A stretch of DNA of 64,000 nucleotides, taken from the NCBI RefSeq assembly GCF_022429565.1, contig NZ_CP092487.1, positions 3,304,001 through 3,368,000 of the forward strand. The letters run 5' to 3'. A program made the translations under genes and the position numbers. Numbering within the stretch: position 1 is the first letter of the stretch; each line of letters opens with the position of its first letter. Shown here in pieces: positions 1-8,020 of this stretch. Source of the stretch: Lutibacter sp. A64. Lineage in GTDB: Bacteria > Bacteroidota > Bacteroidia > Flavobacteriales > Flavobacteriaceae. A model generated the notes under the pieces. The model saw only the letters and a list, made by a program, of their open reading frames with translations. It ran no database searches and had not been told where the DNA came from.

Positions 1-206
1 ATATTACAAAGAATGAAAGATATCTTGAGGTAGCATCTAAAATTTTAAACTTTATTCAAACAAAAATAATTGATAAAACAAATGGTGAGTGGTTTTGGAG
101 AGTTAATAAAAATGGCGAATTATACACTTCTGAATATAAAATAGGAATGTGGAAAGCTCCTTACCATACATCTAGAGCTTGTATTGTTTTAAATGAAAAA
201 ATGTAA
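1..206 (+). CDS. AGE-family 2-epimerase (cellobiose/mannobiose 2-epimerase-like), C-terminus only
   Basis: This is the last 67 codons of a gene that enters from the left edge; the reading frame runs from base 3 to the TAA at 204-206. The visible tail has GEWFWRV followed by a GMWKAPYHTSRAC segment. That pattern is typical of the C-terminus of N-acylglucosamine/cellobiose 2-epimerases, where the His lies in the (alpha/alpha)6 barrel active site. Family members of the mannobiose 2-epimerase type feed mannan-derived disaccharides to a phosphorylase. The next gene, 14 bases downstream on the same strand, is a beta-mannanase, which supports the mannobiose reading. The N-terminal part lies outside the window, so substrate specificity is an inference from context. 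Confidence 0.75.
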   Translation, partial: ITKNERYLEVASKILNFIQTKIIDKTNGEWFWRVNKNGELYTSEYKIGMWKAPYHTSRACIVLNEKM

Positions 207-220
207 ATAATATATATTTT

Positions 221-1558
221 ATGAAAACTATTAAATACTTTTTACCTGTATTATTGTTGTTATGTTTTTCTTGTAAAGATAAAAGCACTGTAATTGTTAA
301 AAAAACTGCTGAAAATCCAATAGAAGACGTAGCACTTATTTCTGTAAAAGGAACTCAATTTTTTAAAGGTGATAAGCCTTACTATTTTGTTGGTGCAAAT
401 TATTGGTATGGTCCATTAATCGGTGCAAAAAATAGTGGAGATAGAGCGAGGTTAATTAAAGAACTAGATTTAATGAAATCCGTTGGAATTGACAACCTAC
501 GTATTTTAGTTGGAGCAGAAGGAGCGGGAGAAGATTCTAGGGTACATCCAGCTTTACAGCCTAAACAAGGAGTTTATAATGAAGATTTATTAGATGGTTT
601 AGATTTTTTAATGGCTGAAATGCGCAAGCGTAATATGTATGCGGTATTGTATTTAAATAATAATTGGATTTGGTCAGGTGGAATGTCTCAATATCTTGAA
701 TGGAATGGTTATGGAGAAGTTCCTAACCCTTTTTTTACTGAGAAATTTACTTGGAATGATTATATGAATTACACAAAACAATTTCATTCTTGCGAACCTT
801 GTAAAGAGGCGTTTTACAAGCATGTTAAATTTATTATGGGTAGAACAAATACCTATTCAAACCTAAAATATACTGATGATAATACGGTTATGTCTTGGCA
901 AGTAGCAAATGAACCTAGGGTTTTAATGACTCCTGAACACGAAATTGCATTTGCAAGTTGGTTGAAAGAAACTGTTGATTTAATTGAAAGTTTAGATACA
1001 ACGCATTTAATTTCTACGGGTGCCGAAGGAAAAGCTAGTTATTTACAAGATATTAAGATGTATGAAAGATTACATACAAACAAAAATATTGATTATTTAA
1101 CAATACATATGTGGCCAAAAAATTGGGGTTGGTATGATATTGATAATGAAAAAGAATCTACACAGTTTTCTATTGAAAAAGCTAATGAATATATGAATGA
1201 GCATATTGTAATTGCTAATAAAATTCAAAAGCCAATTGTAATGTCTGAGTTTGGTTTTCCACGTGAAAAAGAAAGTCTAGACCCTAATGCTTCAATAGAA
1301 AATAGAAATGTTTTTTATAAGGCTATTTTTGATAGAATAAATGAAAGTGAAATTAATAATGGAGCCTTGTCAGGTTTAAATTTCTGGGGTTTTGCTGGTT
1401 TTGCAAAAACGAATCCTGAAAATGGAAAATGGATGCACGGAGACGATTTTAGTGCAGACCCACCGCAAGAACCTCAAGGATTAAATTCTGTATTTGCTAC
1501 AGATATAGCTACACTTAATCTTATTAAAAAAGCAAATGATAAATTGATTATAAAATAA
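221..1558 (+). CDS. GH5-type endo-beta-1,4-mannanase lipoprotein
   Basis: A 445-residue secreted glycoside hydrolase, probably hydrolysing beta-1,4-mannan backbones. The N-terminus is a lipoprotein signal with the lipobox Cys at residue 18 (LCFSC). The TIM barrel spans about residues 40-440. The NEP motif at 230-232 carries the acid/base Glu231, and MSEFGF at 341-346 carries the nucleophile Glu343. HMWPKNWGW near 296-304 is typical of the GH5 mannanase (GH5_7) fold. It follows an epimerase tail and converges with an AraC regulator, giving the edge of a mannan-use locus. Family assignment is confident; mannan specificity is based on remembered subfamily features and the epimerase neighbour. 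Confidence 0.85.
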   Translation: MKTIKYFLPVLLLLCFSCKDKSTVIVKKTAENPIEDVALISVKGTQFFKGDKPYYFVGANYWYGPLIGAKNSGDRARLIKELDLMKSVGIDNLRILVGAEGAGEDSRVHPALQPKQGVYNEDLLDGLDFLMAEMRKRNMYAVLYLNNNWIWSGGMSQYLEWNGYGEVPNPFFTEKFTWNDYMNYTKQFHSCEPCKEAFYKHVKFIMGRTNTYSNLKYTDDNTVMSWQVANEPRVLMTPEHEIAFASWLKETVDLIESLDTTHLISTGAEGKASYLQDIKMYERLHTNKNIDYLTIHMWPKNWGWYDIDNEKESTQFSIEKANEYMNEHIVIANKIQKPIVMSEFGFPREKESLDPNASIENRNVFYKAIFDRINESEINNGALSGLNFWGFAGFAKTNPENGKWMHGDDFSADPPQEPQGLNSVFATDIATLNLIKKANDKLIIK

Positions 1559-1563
1559 GGATA

Positions 1564-2436
1564 TTATAACACGCGTTTTATACCCTCAAACTTCTCTCGG
1601 TATTCGCTAGGAGTTGTGTTTTTAGATTTTTTAAAGGCTCTGTTAAAGTTGGCTATATTGTTAAAACCACATTTAAAGCATATTTCACTTATACTTAAAT
1701 CTGTTTCAATTAACCATCGTGTAGCGTAGCTAATTCGTGTATCGTTAATATAATCTACAAAAGTTTTTCCTGTACGTTTTTTTATAAATCTATTAAAAGA
1801 AACAGCACTCATATTTACAACAGCAGATATTTCTGAAAGTAGAATTTTACGATGAAAATTTTCTTGAATAAAAAGATAAACCTTTTTAATTTTATCACTG
1901 TTTTCAAAATTTTTATTTTGAGTGCTATATGTTGAAAGAATTCTTTGATTTCTAGAAGTAGCTAAATCCTGAAGAATTGAAATAAGCTCCATAAAATAAT
2001 CGATGCTATCAATTTTAGCCAGTGCTTTAATTCTATCCATCATTTCAAAAGCAGTTTTTTCTGAAAAAAGAATGCCATAATTAGATCTTTCAAACATATC
2101 TTTTATAGGTTTGAATATTCTGCGAGAAAGCATTTTTTCATCAAATAAATCATTGTGAAATTGAATAGTAATTTCATTAATGTTTGAATTTTTACAATTA
2201 TGAAGCTCCCAACAGTGTGTTATATTTGGACCTAATAAAACAAGTTCATATTCAGAAATTTCTTCTATGCTATTACCTACTATTCGGCGGACTCCTTTTC
2301 CATTTGAAATAAAATTTAATTCATATTCAGGATGAAAATGAATTGGAAAATCAAAATCATCTTTAACACGATCAAAAACTTGAAAACTATCATCAGGAGC
2401 AAGTGGTGTAATTTCTCTATGAGAATCTTTAATCAT
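1564..2436 (-). CDS. AraC-family transcriptional regulator with N-terminal cupin
   Basis: A 290-residue regulator. The N-terminal half is a sugar-sensing type cupin with HFHPEYEL near residues 33-40. The C-terminal ~100 residues form a double helix-turn-helix of the AraC/XylS family (KILLSEISAVVNMS and CFKCGFNNIANFNRAFKKS). Its stop lies only 5 bases from the stop of the convergent mannanase gene, so the two genes meet tail to tail. Regulators of this type commonly control adjacent carbohydrate loci in Bacteroidota, so control of the mannan genes is a reasonable inference. The inducer is unknown. No clear TAnnTTTG promoter was found in the 171 bases upstream. Confidence 0.85.
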   Translation of the reverse strand: MIKDSHREITPLAPDDSFQVFDRVKDDFDFPIHFHPEYELNFISNGKGVRRIVGNSIEEISEYELVLLGPNITHCWELHNCKNSNINEITIQFHNDLFDEKMLSRRIFKPIKDMFERSNYGILFSEKTAFEMMDRIKALAKIDSIDYFMELISILQDLATSRNQRILSTYSTQNKNFENSDKIKKVYLFIQENFHRKILLSEISAVVNMSAVSFNRFIKKRTGKTFVDYINDTRISYATRWLIETDLSISEICFKCGFNNIANFNRAFKKSKNTTPSEYREKFEGIKRVL

Positions 2437-2607
2437 AATTTAATATTATATATTTGGAAAAATGAAAATGACATTTTATCTCTATAAATATAATGTAAAA
2501 TATGTTTATTTTATGAAAAAACTTGTAAAATGATAATTTTTACAACTAAAAATGTTTTTAAACCAAATACTTTAAAATAAAAATATATGCGATTTAATGC
2601 TAATTTT

Positions 2608-4809
2608 TTAATAACAATCCATTAAAATGGCATCCTTATTTTGGTAATAACTTAACGATTTTTTGAGATGTTTTTGGCAAATACTATCTAAGGTTTGAGT
2701 TACATCTTTTTGCATAACTACAGAGCCACAAATCATAATTACACCTTTGTTTTTTAGAATTTCAGCAACTTTTTCAGCATCTGATTTTAATAAATGTTGA
2801 ACATAGGTTTTTGTATCTTGTTCTTGAGAATAAGCCACATATATAGCTTGTAAATTTCCTTTTTTTTGTTGTGCTTTTAATTCTTTTTTATAGAGATTGA
2901 ATGAAGTTTCTGTACGTCCGCCCCAATAAAGTTGTAGTTTCGTTTTTTTATTGTTTTCATCAATCATTCCTAAATAAGGACCAATACCTGTTCCGGTAGC
3001 AATTAATAATGCATTTTTTGCTTTTTTAGGAAGATGAAATCCTTTGTTTTTTACAATGCTACAAGTTATTTTATCTCCCATTTTAAGATTGTTTAAACGA
3101 TTAGAAATTACACCTTTATTATGTAATTTTACACTTAAAATAAGTTTGTTTGTACCTAATTTTCCAATGGAGTAGAGGCGTTCTCTTCCATCTTCTTCAC
3201 TAATTATTGATAGTAAATCACCCGATTTAAATTTAACTTTATTTAAAGCTTTCATTTTAATTAAAAATGTTGCTTCTGGTTGATTTTCAGCTTTGGTATT
3301 AGCTATTATTTCAAAAGTAGATGCGTTCTGTTTTTTCTTAGAAATTAACGATTTTGGCAATCTAATAGCTAAATTCTCTGTTTTACTCCATTGTAATAAC
3401 CACTTGTTATAAGCTTCTAAAGATTGATTATTTACGGTAAAAACATCATTTAGTCTTTTGCTTGTTGGAAGTTTTTGTAGCAATTCATCAACTTCATAAG
3501 CATATTTACAAAAATCTGGGTATGCTAATGATCCAAAGCCTACAACAGAATAATTAAAAGAATTTTCTTGTGGTTGAAGTTGAGTTAATGTTTCAAATTT
3601 TTTAGCATTTGTTGGTGCTTCTCCTGCGCCATAAGTAGAGGTCATTATTACTAAATGCTGTGTTTTTATATAACTTGTATAGCTGTTAAGTTCTGTTAAA
3701 AACGATTTTTTACCAAGTCTAATTAACTCTGAATGTAAGTAATTTGCAAAATAAAATGTAGATCCATTTTCTGAACCGATAAGAATTATATATTCGCAAT
3801 CGTCTTTTTTATAGCGATTTTTTATTCTAGATTTTCGTCGTTGTAGTGCAATATGAAATCCAGAATACATAAAAAATAAGATTCCAATACAAGCAATTAA
3901 CAAAACAAGACTCCAAATAATACTTGCTTGACCAGTATGAAAAATAAGACTATAATAAGAAATTACTGTTGTAAACGGATAGTTGATTTTACTTATAATA
4001 GCTCCGTTAAACTGATTTATGAGTAGCTCTTTATCTTTTAATTGTAATAAAAAATATGATTCTGGAAATTCAGAAAAAGGAAATTCTAGTTTTTTAACTT
4101 CAGAAAGTTTTGTGTTTTTAAAGGTGTTAAATTCGGCTAGTTTTAGTACGGGTTCTTCTTCAAATTTAGTATCTTCCTGATGCATAATTTTTGCCTTTGG
4201 AATAATATTAAATTGTTCTAAAGAAAGATAAACTCCACTTAAAGTAATTATTAATATTGGAATTAAAAGCCATCTTCCAAAGATAGTATGGAAATACGGA
4301 TTAAATTTTTCTTTAATTATTGGACTAAAAAAGTTTTGGATTCCTCCTTGTTTTTTAACGATTAGAAAAATTCCGGTAATGCTAATTAAAAAAAGTAAAA
4401 AGGAAGTTAACCCCACAAAAAAACGTCCAATACTTTTTAAAAATAAAGATCTATGCAGGCTTGTAGCAAACTTAAATAGTGCATTAGTTTCTTTGGGTTT
4501 GCCTAAATTTTCTCCGGTTTTAGGGTTTATGTAAAAGATTTCATTTGTACCTTCTTCATTTATTATAGATGCTGTTACCCAATCATTTTTATCAATTTCT
4601 AGTGAAATTATTTCAGCATATTTTTTTTGAAGTGTAGTAGCTATTTCAGCAACTGTAATTTCGTTTAAATTATTGGTTGTGTAAGGTTGTACACGATTTG
4701 AAATGGGTTCAAATGCTAAAATAATTCCTGTTAAGGAAGCAAGTAATATAAAAATAGAAGAAGATACAGCCAATGCTAGATGGCTGTATCTCCAAATAGA
4801 TAACGTCAT
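2608..4809 (-). CDS. PepSY-TM protein fused to flavodoxin and FAD/NAD(P)H reductase (XusC-like, reductive)
   Basis: A 733-residue membrane flavoprotein. Residues 1-325 are a PepSY_TM module with about four membrane segments (about 10-33, 130-152, 178-198, 296-318). Membrane-proximal histidines at 10, 119, 174 and 291 could ligate heme. A flavodoxin domain follows (about 338-475, with MTSTYGAGEAPT). The C-terminus is a ferredoxin-reductase module with an RLYSIG FAD motif and an ATGTGIGPYLGM NAD(P)-binding loop. The likely role is passing electrons from cytosolic NAD(P)H across the inner membrane, probably to reduce imported ferric chelates. It lies 7 bases downstream of the DUF2271 gene and is last in that operon. 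Bacteroides XusC is a stand-alone PepSY protein in a xenosiderophore system; this version adds its own reductase. The substrate is inferred. Confidence 0.8.
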   Translation of the reverse strand: MTLSIWRYSHLALAVSSSIFILLASLTGIILAFEPISNRVQPYTTNNLNEITVAEIATTLQKKYAEIISLEIDKNDWVTASIINEEGTNEIFYINPKTGENLGKPKETNALFKFATSLHRSLFLKSIGRFFVGLTSFLLFLISITGIFLIVKKQGGIQNFFSPIIKEKFNPYFHTIFGRWLLIPILIITLSGVYLSLEQFNIIPKAKIMHQEDTKFEEEPVLKLAEFNTFKNTKLSEVKKLEFPFSEFPESYFLLQLKDKELLINQFNGAIISKINYPFTTVISYYSLIFHTGQASIIWSLVLLIACIGILFFMYSGFHIALQRRKSRIKNRYKKDDCEYIILIGSENGSTFYFANYLHSELIRLGKKSFLTELNSYTSYIKTQHLVIMTSTYGAGEAPTNAKKFETLTQLQPQENSFNYSVVGFGSLAYPDFCKYAYEVDELLQKLPTSKRLNDVFTVNNQSLEAYNKWLLQWSKTENLAIRLPKSLISKKKQNASTFEIIANTKAENQPEATFLIKMKALNKVKFKSGDLLSIISEEDGRERLYSIGKLGTNKLILSVKLHNKGVISNRLNNLKMGDKITCSIVKNKGFHLPKKAKNALLIATGTGIGPYLGMIDENNKKTKLQLYWGGRTETSFNLYKKELKAQQKKGNLQAIYVAYSQEQDTKTYVQHLLKSDAEKVAEILKNKGVIMICGSVVMQKDVTQTLDSICQKHLKKSLSYYQNKDAILMDCY

Positions 4810-4816
4810 AATAAAA

Positions 4817-5302
4817 TTACTTTTGCGGTAACATTCTTATATATCTTATGTAACCGGTTCCATCAACTTTACTTTTTACACTTTCTGAAGTAAGTTCAAA
4901 AGTTACATCATCTGCAACATATTTTTGATCTTCAACAGCAGTTTCAAAACGTATTTTGTAGCCTTTATTTAAAAATTCATCATCAATTTTAATCACTTTT
5001 ATACTACGTTCACCACCGCTTATAGTTGCACCAGTAATAGCATCTATATTATTTGATTTTTTTTCAAAAAAGTTCCACCATTCTGTTAAATCATGGTACC
5101 ATTCTTGGTCATCGCCAAGTACGTTTAAGGTTTCTACATAGTTGCCTTGTGGGTCTAATAATGAAACAACAATATAGGCGCCTTCACCTTCGTAATTTAT
5201 AAGTTGAATCATGCATTTGTATGAAGTGCTTTTAGTAGCTGGACTAAATGCTGTAAATGTTAATAGACTTATTATACCTAAAATAAAAATTTTTACTTTC
5301 AT
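4817..5302 (-). CDS. DUF2271 periplasmic protein, candidate FMN carrier
   Basis: A 161-residue exported protein with an N-terminal signal sequence (about residues 1-22) and a DUF2271-type body. Residues 87-93 read DAITGAT, followed by I-S. This closely matches the [S/T]GAT-type motif in which ApbE attaches FMN to a Thr in NqrC, RnfG and FMN-bind proteins; the candidate attachment site is Thr93. DUF2271 proteins are, to my recollection, often encoded beside PepSY reductases and have been proposed as flavinylated electron carriers. Its ATG overlaps the stop of the upstream ankyrin gene by one base (TAATG), indicating translational coupling. Flavinylation itself is an inference, and no apbE gene lies in this window. 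Confidence 0.7.
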   Translation of the reverse strand: MKVKIFILGIISLLTFTAFSPATKSTSYKCMIQLINYEGEGAYIVVSLLDPQGNYVETLNVLGDDQEWYHDLTEWWNFFEKKSNNIDAITGATISGGERSIKVIKIDDEFLNKGYKIRFETAVEDQKYVADDVTFELTSESVKSKVDGTGYIRYIRMLPQK

Positions 5303-6783
5303 TATTTTAAAAATTCAATAGCGTTCTTATTTAAAAATTCATTCTCTAATGCTAAATCATAGGCAGACTCTTCAAAGTCGGTTGCAATAGTTGTTTTTGC
5401 GCCTAATTTAATAAGGTGTTTTATTAGATCTGTTGTATTGGCTGTCATTGCTGCAATGTGTAATGGTGTTAGTCCGTTACTGTTTTTAGCATTAATGTCA
5501 ACTTTTTGCTTAACTATTTTATCTAATAAGTCAGTGTCGTTTTTAGTTACTGCAAGGTGTAAAAGGTTGTTGTTTTCACTTTGAATATGTGACATGTTTA
5601 CACCGTTTTTTAGCAATAAATTCCATTTTGCTTCAAATTGTTTCTTATTTCTTTTTGAATAAGAATCGACAAGATAATACGCTAGGTTGTTATTGTCTTT
5701 ATCAATAATAGTTACATCAGCTCTTTTAGTAATTAATAAGTCTACAACTTCTGAAGAATTAGTTGCTACAGCTTTTGATAAGGCAGATTCTCCTTCGCTA
5801 TTTGTTGCGTTTATAGCTATTTTTTTGTTAAGAAAATAAGTGATAATTTCTAAATCATTACTTCCCGCGGCATTTATTAAAGCAGTGTTTCCATTGCTAT
5901 CGGCTTTAGTTACATCAACCCCTTTTTCAATAAAATAATTGAATATGGTTATGTCTTTATTTCGAGCAGCTAATTTAATAATTGGATTTACCCCTTTTTT
6001 ATTTGTTATGTTTGGGTTTATTCCTAAACCTTCTAAATATTTAAAGAAGGCTAAGTTATTTCCACCATTACGACCTATGGTTGCAGCTTCTAAAAAAGCG
6101 TTTCCACCATCTGTATTTGTGTCTTTATATGCAATTCCTTTTTTTATTAATTGTTCAATAATTTCTTTGTTACCAGAACGAGCGGCGTAGTCTATTGTGT
6201 TTAAACCAGATTTATCGGTATCTGAAAAGTTTAAACCTCTCATTACAAAATAAGTAAGTTCATTTAAATTTTTTACTTTACCTATTAATTGGTGTATAGC
6301 ATTGGTGCCTTTTGGGTTTGTTTCGTTTATAGAAGCACCATTAGCTAATAATAAGTTGTACAGAGCTGGGTTTGTTTGTCCACCTCCAGCGGCAAAAAGT
6401 AAAACTGAACTTCCTTTGTCATCAACAATATCTGTTTTAGCGCCTTTGTCTAACAGAAGTTCCATAATTTCTAAATTACCTCTAGAAGAAGCCCAAAATA
6501 AATATGTACGTCCGTCGTGTGTAATTTTATTAATAGGGTTTCCTTCTATATTTAAAAGGAATTCAACAACTTTAATAGGCGCATTTGCTAAAATTGCGTA
6601 GGTTGTTGCATCAAAATTATTTTGAGTTAATGCGGTTGCACTATTGCCTTCTTTTATTTTTTGTTGTACTTCGGCTACTGTTGTAGTTGGTTTCCAAAAA
6701 TCTCGACTCAAAAAAATATTGGATTCTTGAGCGGAGATTGATCCAATAAAAAGTAAAAGGCTAAGGGTTATTAAGTTTTTCAT
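5302..6783 (-). CDS. Exported ankyrin-repeat protein
   Basis: A 493-residue protein when started at the ATG at 6783, which gives a clean signal peptide (MKNLITLSLLLFIGSISAQ). Starting at the in-frame ATG at 6804 would add seven residues and blunt the signal, so the internal start is preferred. From about residue 50 to the end it is a run of roughly a dozen ankyrin repeats (for example DGRTYLFWASSRGNLEIMELLLDKGAKTD). Ankyrin domains are protein-binding scaffolds; export predicts action in the periplasm. It is the first gene of the operon with DUF2271 and the PepSY reductase. Similar ankyrin genes accompany iron or peroxide systems in other bacteria, but the specific role here is unknown. Confidence 0.85.
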   Translation of the reverse strand: MKNLITLSLLLFIGSISAQESNIFLSRDFWKPTTTVAEVQQKIKEGNSATALTQNNFDATTYAILANAPIKVVEFLLNIEGNPINKITHDGRTYLFWASSRGNLEIMELLLDKGAKTDIVDDKGSSVLLFAAGGGQTNPALYNLLLANGASINETNPKGTNAIHQLIGKVKNLNELTYFVMRGLNFSDTDKSGLNTIDYAARSGNKEIIEQLIKKGIAYKDTNTDGGNAFLEAATIGRNGGNNLAFFKYLEGLGINPNITNKKGVNPIIKLAARNKDITIFNYFIEKGVDVTKADSNGNTALINAAGSNDLEIITYFLNKKIAINATNSEGESALSKAVATNSSEVVDLLITKRADVTIIDKDNNNLAYYLVDSYSKRNKKQFEAKWNLLLKNGVNMSHIQSENNNLLHLAVTKNDTDLLDKIVKQKVDINAKNSNGLTPLHIAAMTANTTDLIKHLIKLGAKTTIATDFEESAYDLALENEFLNKNAIEFLK

Positions 6784-6859
6784 ATTTAAAATATTTAAAA
6801 TCAAAACATTACTATTTTAAAAGCAACGTTTTTAATTATTAATTGACTGCTATTAAATG

Positions 6860-6867
6860 CAAATATA
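6860..6867 (-). promoter_or_regulatory. -7 promoter motif for the ankyrin-DUF2271-PepSY operon
   Basis: On the minus strand this reads TATATTTG, an exact match to the Bacteroidota -7 consensus TAnnTTTG. It predicts a transcript start near 6856 and a leader of about 70 bases to the ATG at 6783. The position of the -33 element is occupied by the palindrome at 6872-6900, suggesting regulated use. Confidence 0.6.
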
Positions 6868-6871
6868 TAAT

Positions 6872-6900
6872 TTATTTTTATTTAGAATAAATAAAAATAA
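6872..6900. promoter_or_regulatory. Perfect 12-bp inverted repeat, candidate operator
   Basis: TTATTTTTATTT at 6872-6883 is repeated inverted at 6889-6900 with a 5-base spacer. It covers the -33 region of the ankyrin-operon promoter. The 22 bases 6878-6899 match 20 of 22 positions of the reverse complement of 7991-8012, next to the divergent receptor gene. A terminator for the AraC gene ending at 6932 is less likely, because the stem is pure A/T and no T tract follows on the minus strand. A Fur-type or AraC-type site is inferred; the binding protein is unknown. Confidence 0.5.
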
Positions 6901-6931
6901 GAGATAATTTTAAAATATTTGAAATGAATAT

Positions 6932-7912
6932 TTAGTTGTTTTTAATTATTTGACTTGGTAGATACCCCAGCTTTTTTTTAAATGCAACTGTAAAATGTTG
7001 TGGGTTTTTATAGCCAACTTCATACGAAGCTTGTGAAATTGTATAGTCTTGTTTTGCAATTAATTTTATAGCTTTTTCTATTCTTAATGTGGTAATGTAT
7101 TTAAAAACAGTCATACCATAAAATTGTTTAAATATGCTTTTAAATTTAAAAGTATTAATGCCTGCTAACAAGGATAATTGGTCTATTGTTAATTCCTTTT
7201 TTAAATTGGTTTTTATATAATTTCCTATACCAATTAAGGTTTCTTTTTCTTTTTTACTGAGTTTATCTGTTGTTATTTTTGATGTTTCAGGAATTAAAGC
7301 CAACACTAATAATTCTGTTAATTTAGATTCTAAATAAGATTCGCGTATTACTCCTTTAAAAGAGCATTTTGTAAAATCATTTACTATATTACTTAGATTT
7401 CTATTATGAACTAGGTCTTTTTTTTGAAGCTTACAAAGTTGGTTTACTTTAGTTACTTGTATTTTGTTTTTTAAATCTTTTGTGAATTCTTCTCCCATTT
7501 TTTTCTTTAAAAAAGATTCAGTAAAATAAATAGTTAAACTATTGTTTTTTTGATTAAGGTATTCAAAAGAATATTTTGAAGGAGGGATGTGAAATAAATA
7601 ACAAGTATTATTTTTTAAATGATATATGTTTTGCGAATTATTATTTAAATAGAAAGACATTTTACCTTTAATTATAAATAGAAGCAAAAAACCAGGATAA
7701 TCTTGTTCAACTTCAACCATACATTTTTTTGTAGTATGTTCTTGATGTAAGGCATATACATTGTTTATATGTATTTCTTTTAGTACACCAGAAATTTTAT
7801 CATTAAAATCTGAATGTGTTTTTTCAAAAAAGCTAGAAGTTTCAACATTTTTATTAAAATGTTTTTCATACTCCTCTCCATTACATTGCGAACTTTTAAA
7901 TCGAATTTTCAT
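6932..7912 (-). CDS. AraC-family regulator of the metal/siderophore uptake locus
   Basis: A 326-residue protein. The N-terminal ~215 residues are a divergent ligand-sensing region and the C-terminal ~100 residues a double helix-turn-helix (LTIDQLSLLAGINTFKFKSIFK, shortened here, and ISQASYEVGYKNPQHFTVAF). The layout resembles PchR-type regulators that sense ferric siderophores. It sits between the two arms of the uptake locus, divergent from the TonB receptor with 108 bases between them. It is therefore the obvious candidate to control the receptor, the reductase operon, or both. Autoregulation from the shared intergenic region is plausible. The ligand is not known. Confidence 0.82.
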   Translation of the reverse strand: MKIRFKSSQCNGEEYEKHFNKNVETSSFFEKTHSDFNDKISGVLKEIHINNVYALHQEHTTKKCMVEVEQDYPGFLLLFIIKGKMSFYLNNNSQNIYHLKNNTCYLFHIPPSKYSFEYLNQKNNSLTIYFTESFLKKKMGEEFTKDLKNKIQVTKVNQLCKLQKKDLVHNRNLSNIVNDFTKCSFKGVIRESYLESKLTELLVLALIPETSKITTDKLSKKEKETLIGIGNYIKTNLKKELTIDQLSLLAGINTFKFKSIFKQFYGMTVFKYITTLRIEKAIKLIAKQDYTISQASYEVGYKNPQHFTVAFKKKLGYLPSQIIKNN

Positions 7913-7957
7913 TTATACCTTTTGCGTTATTATTATTTCCTTTTACGTTATCAAGAA

Positions 7958-8012
7958 TCAATCTAAATAAGATATTTTTGCGAAGTTAATTATTTTTATT
8001 CAATCTAAATAA
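7958..8012. promoter_or_regulatory. Direct repeat TCAATCTAAATAA flanking the receptor promoter
   Basis: The 13-base sequence TCAATCTAAATAA occurs at 7958-7970 and again at 8000-8012. The spacing is exactly 42 bases, about four helical turns. The two copies bracket the -7 motif at 7973-7980. The second copy lies inside a 22-base block (7991-8012) that matches, in inverted orientation, 20 of 22 bases of 6878-6899 upstream of the sister operon. This is what a shared repressor or activator site would look like. Fur is one candidate and the neighbouring AraC protein another. Confidence 0.5.
7973..7980 (+). promoter_or_regulatory. -7 promoter motif for the TonB receptor gene
   Basis: TATTTTTG matches TAnnTTTG exactly and is followed by CG, as is common in this phylum. 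It predicts a start near 7984 and a leader of about 35 bases to the TTG start at 8021. Repeats on either side suggest regulation. Confidence 0.6.
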
Positions 8013-8020
8013 ACATAAGT

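Noticed and set aside
6784-6804. ATG seven codons upstream for the ankyrin gene
   Set aside because: It lengthens and weakens the signal peptide; the internal ATG at 6783 fits better.
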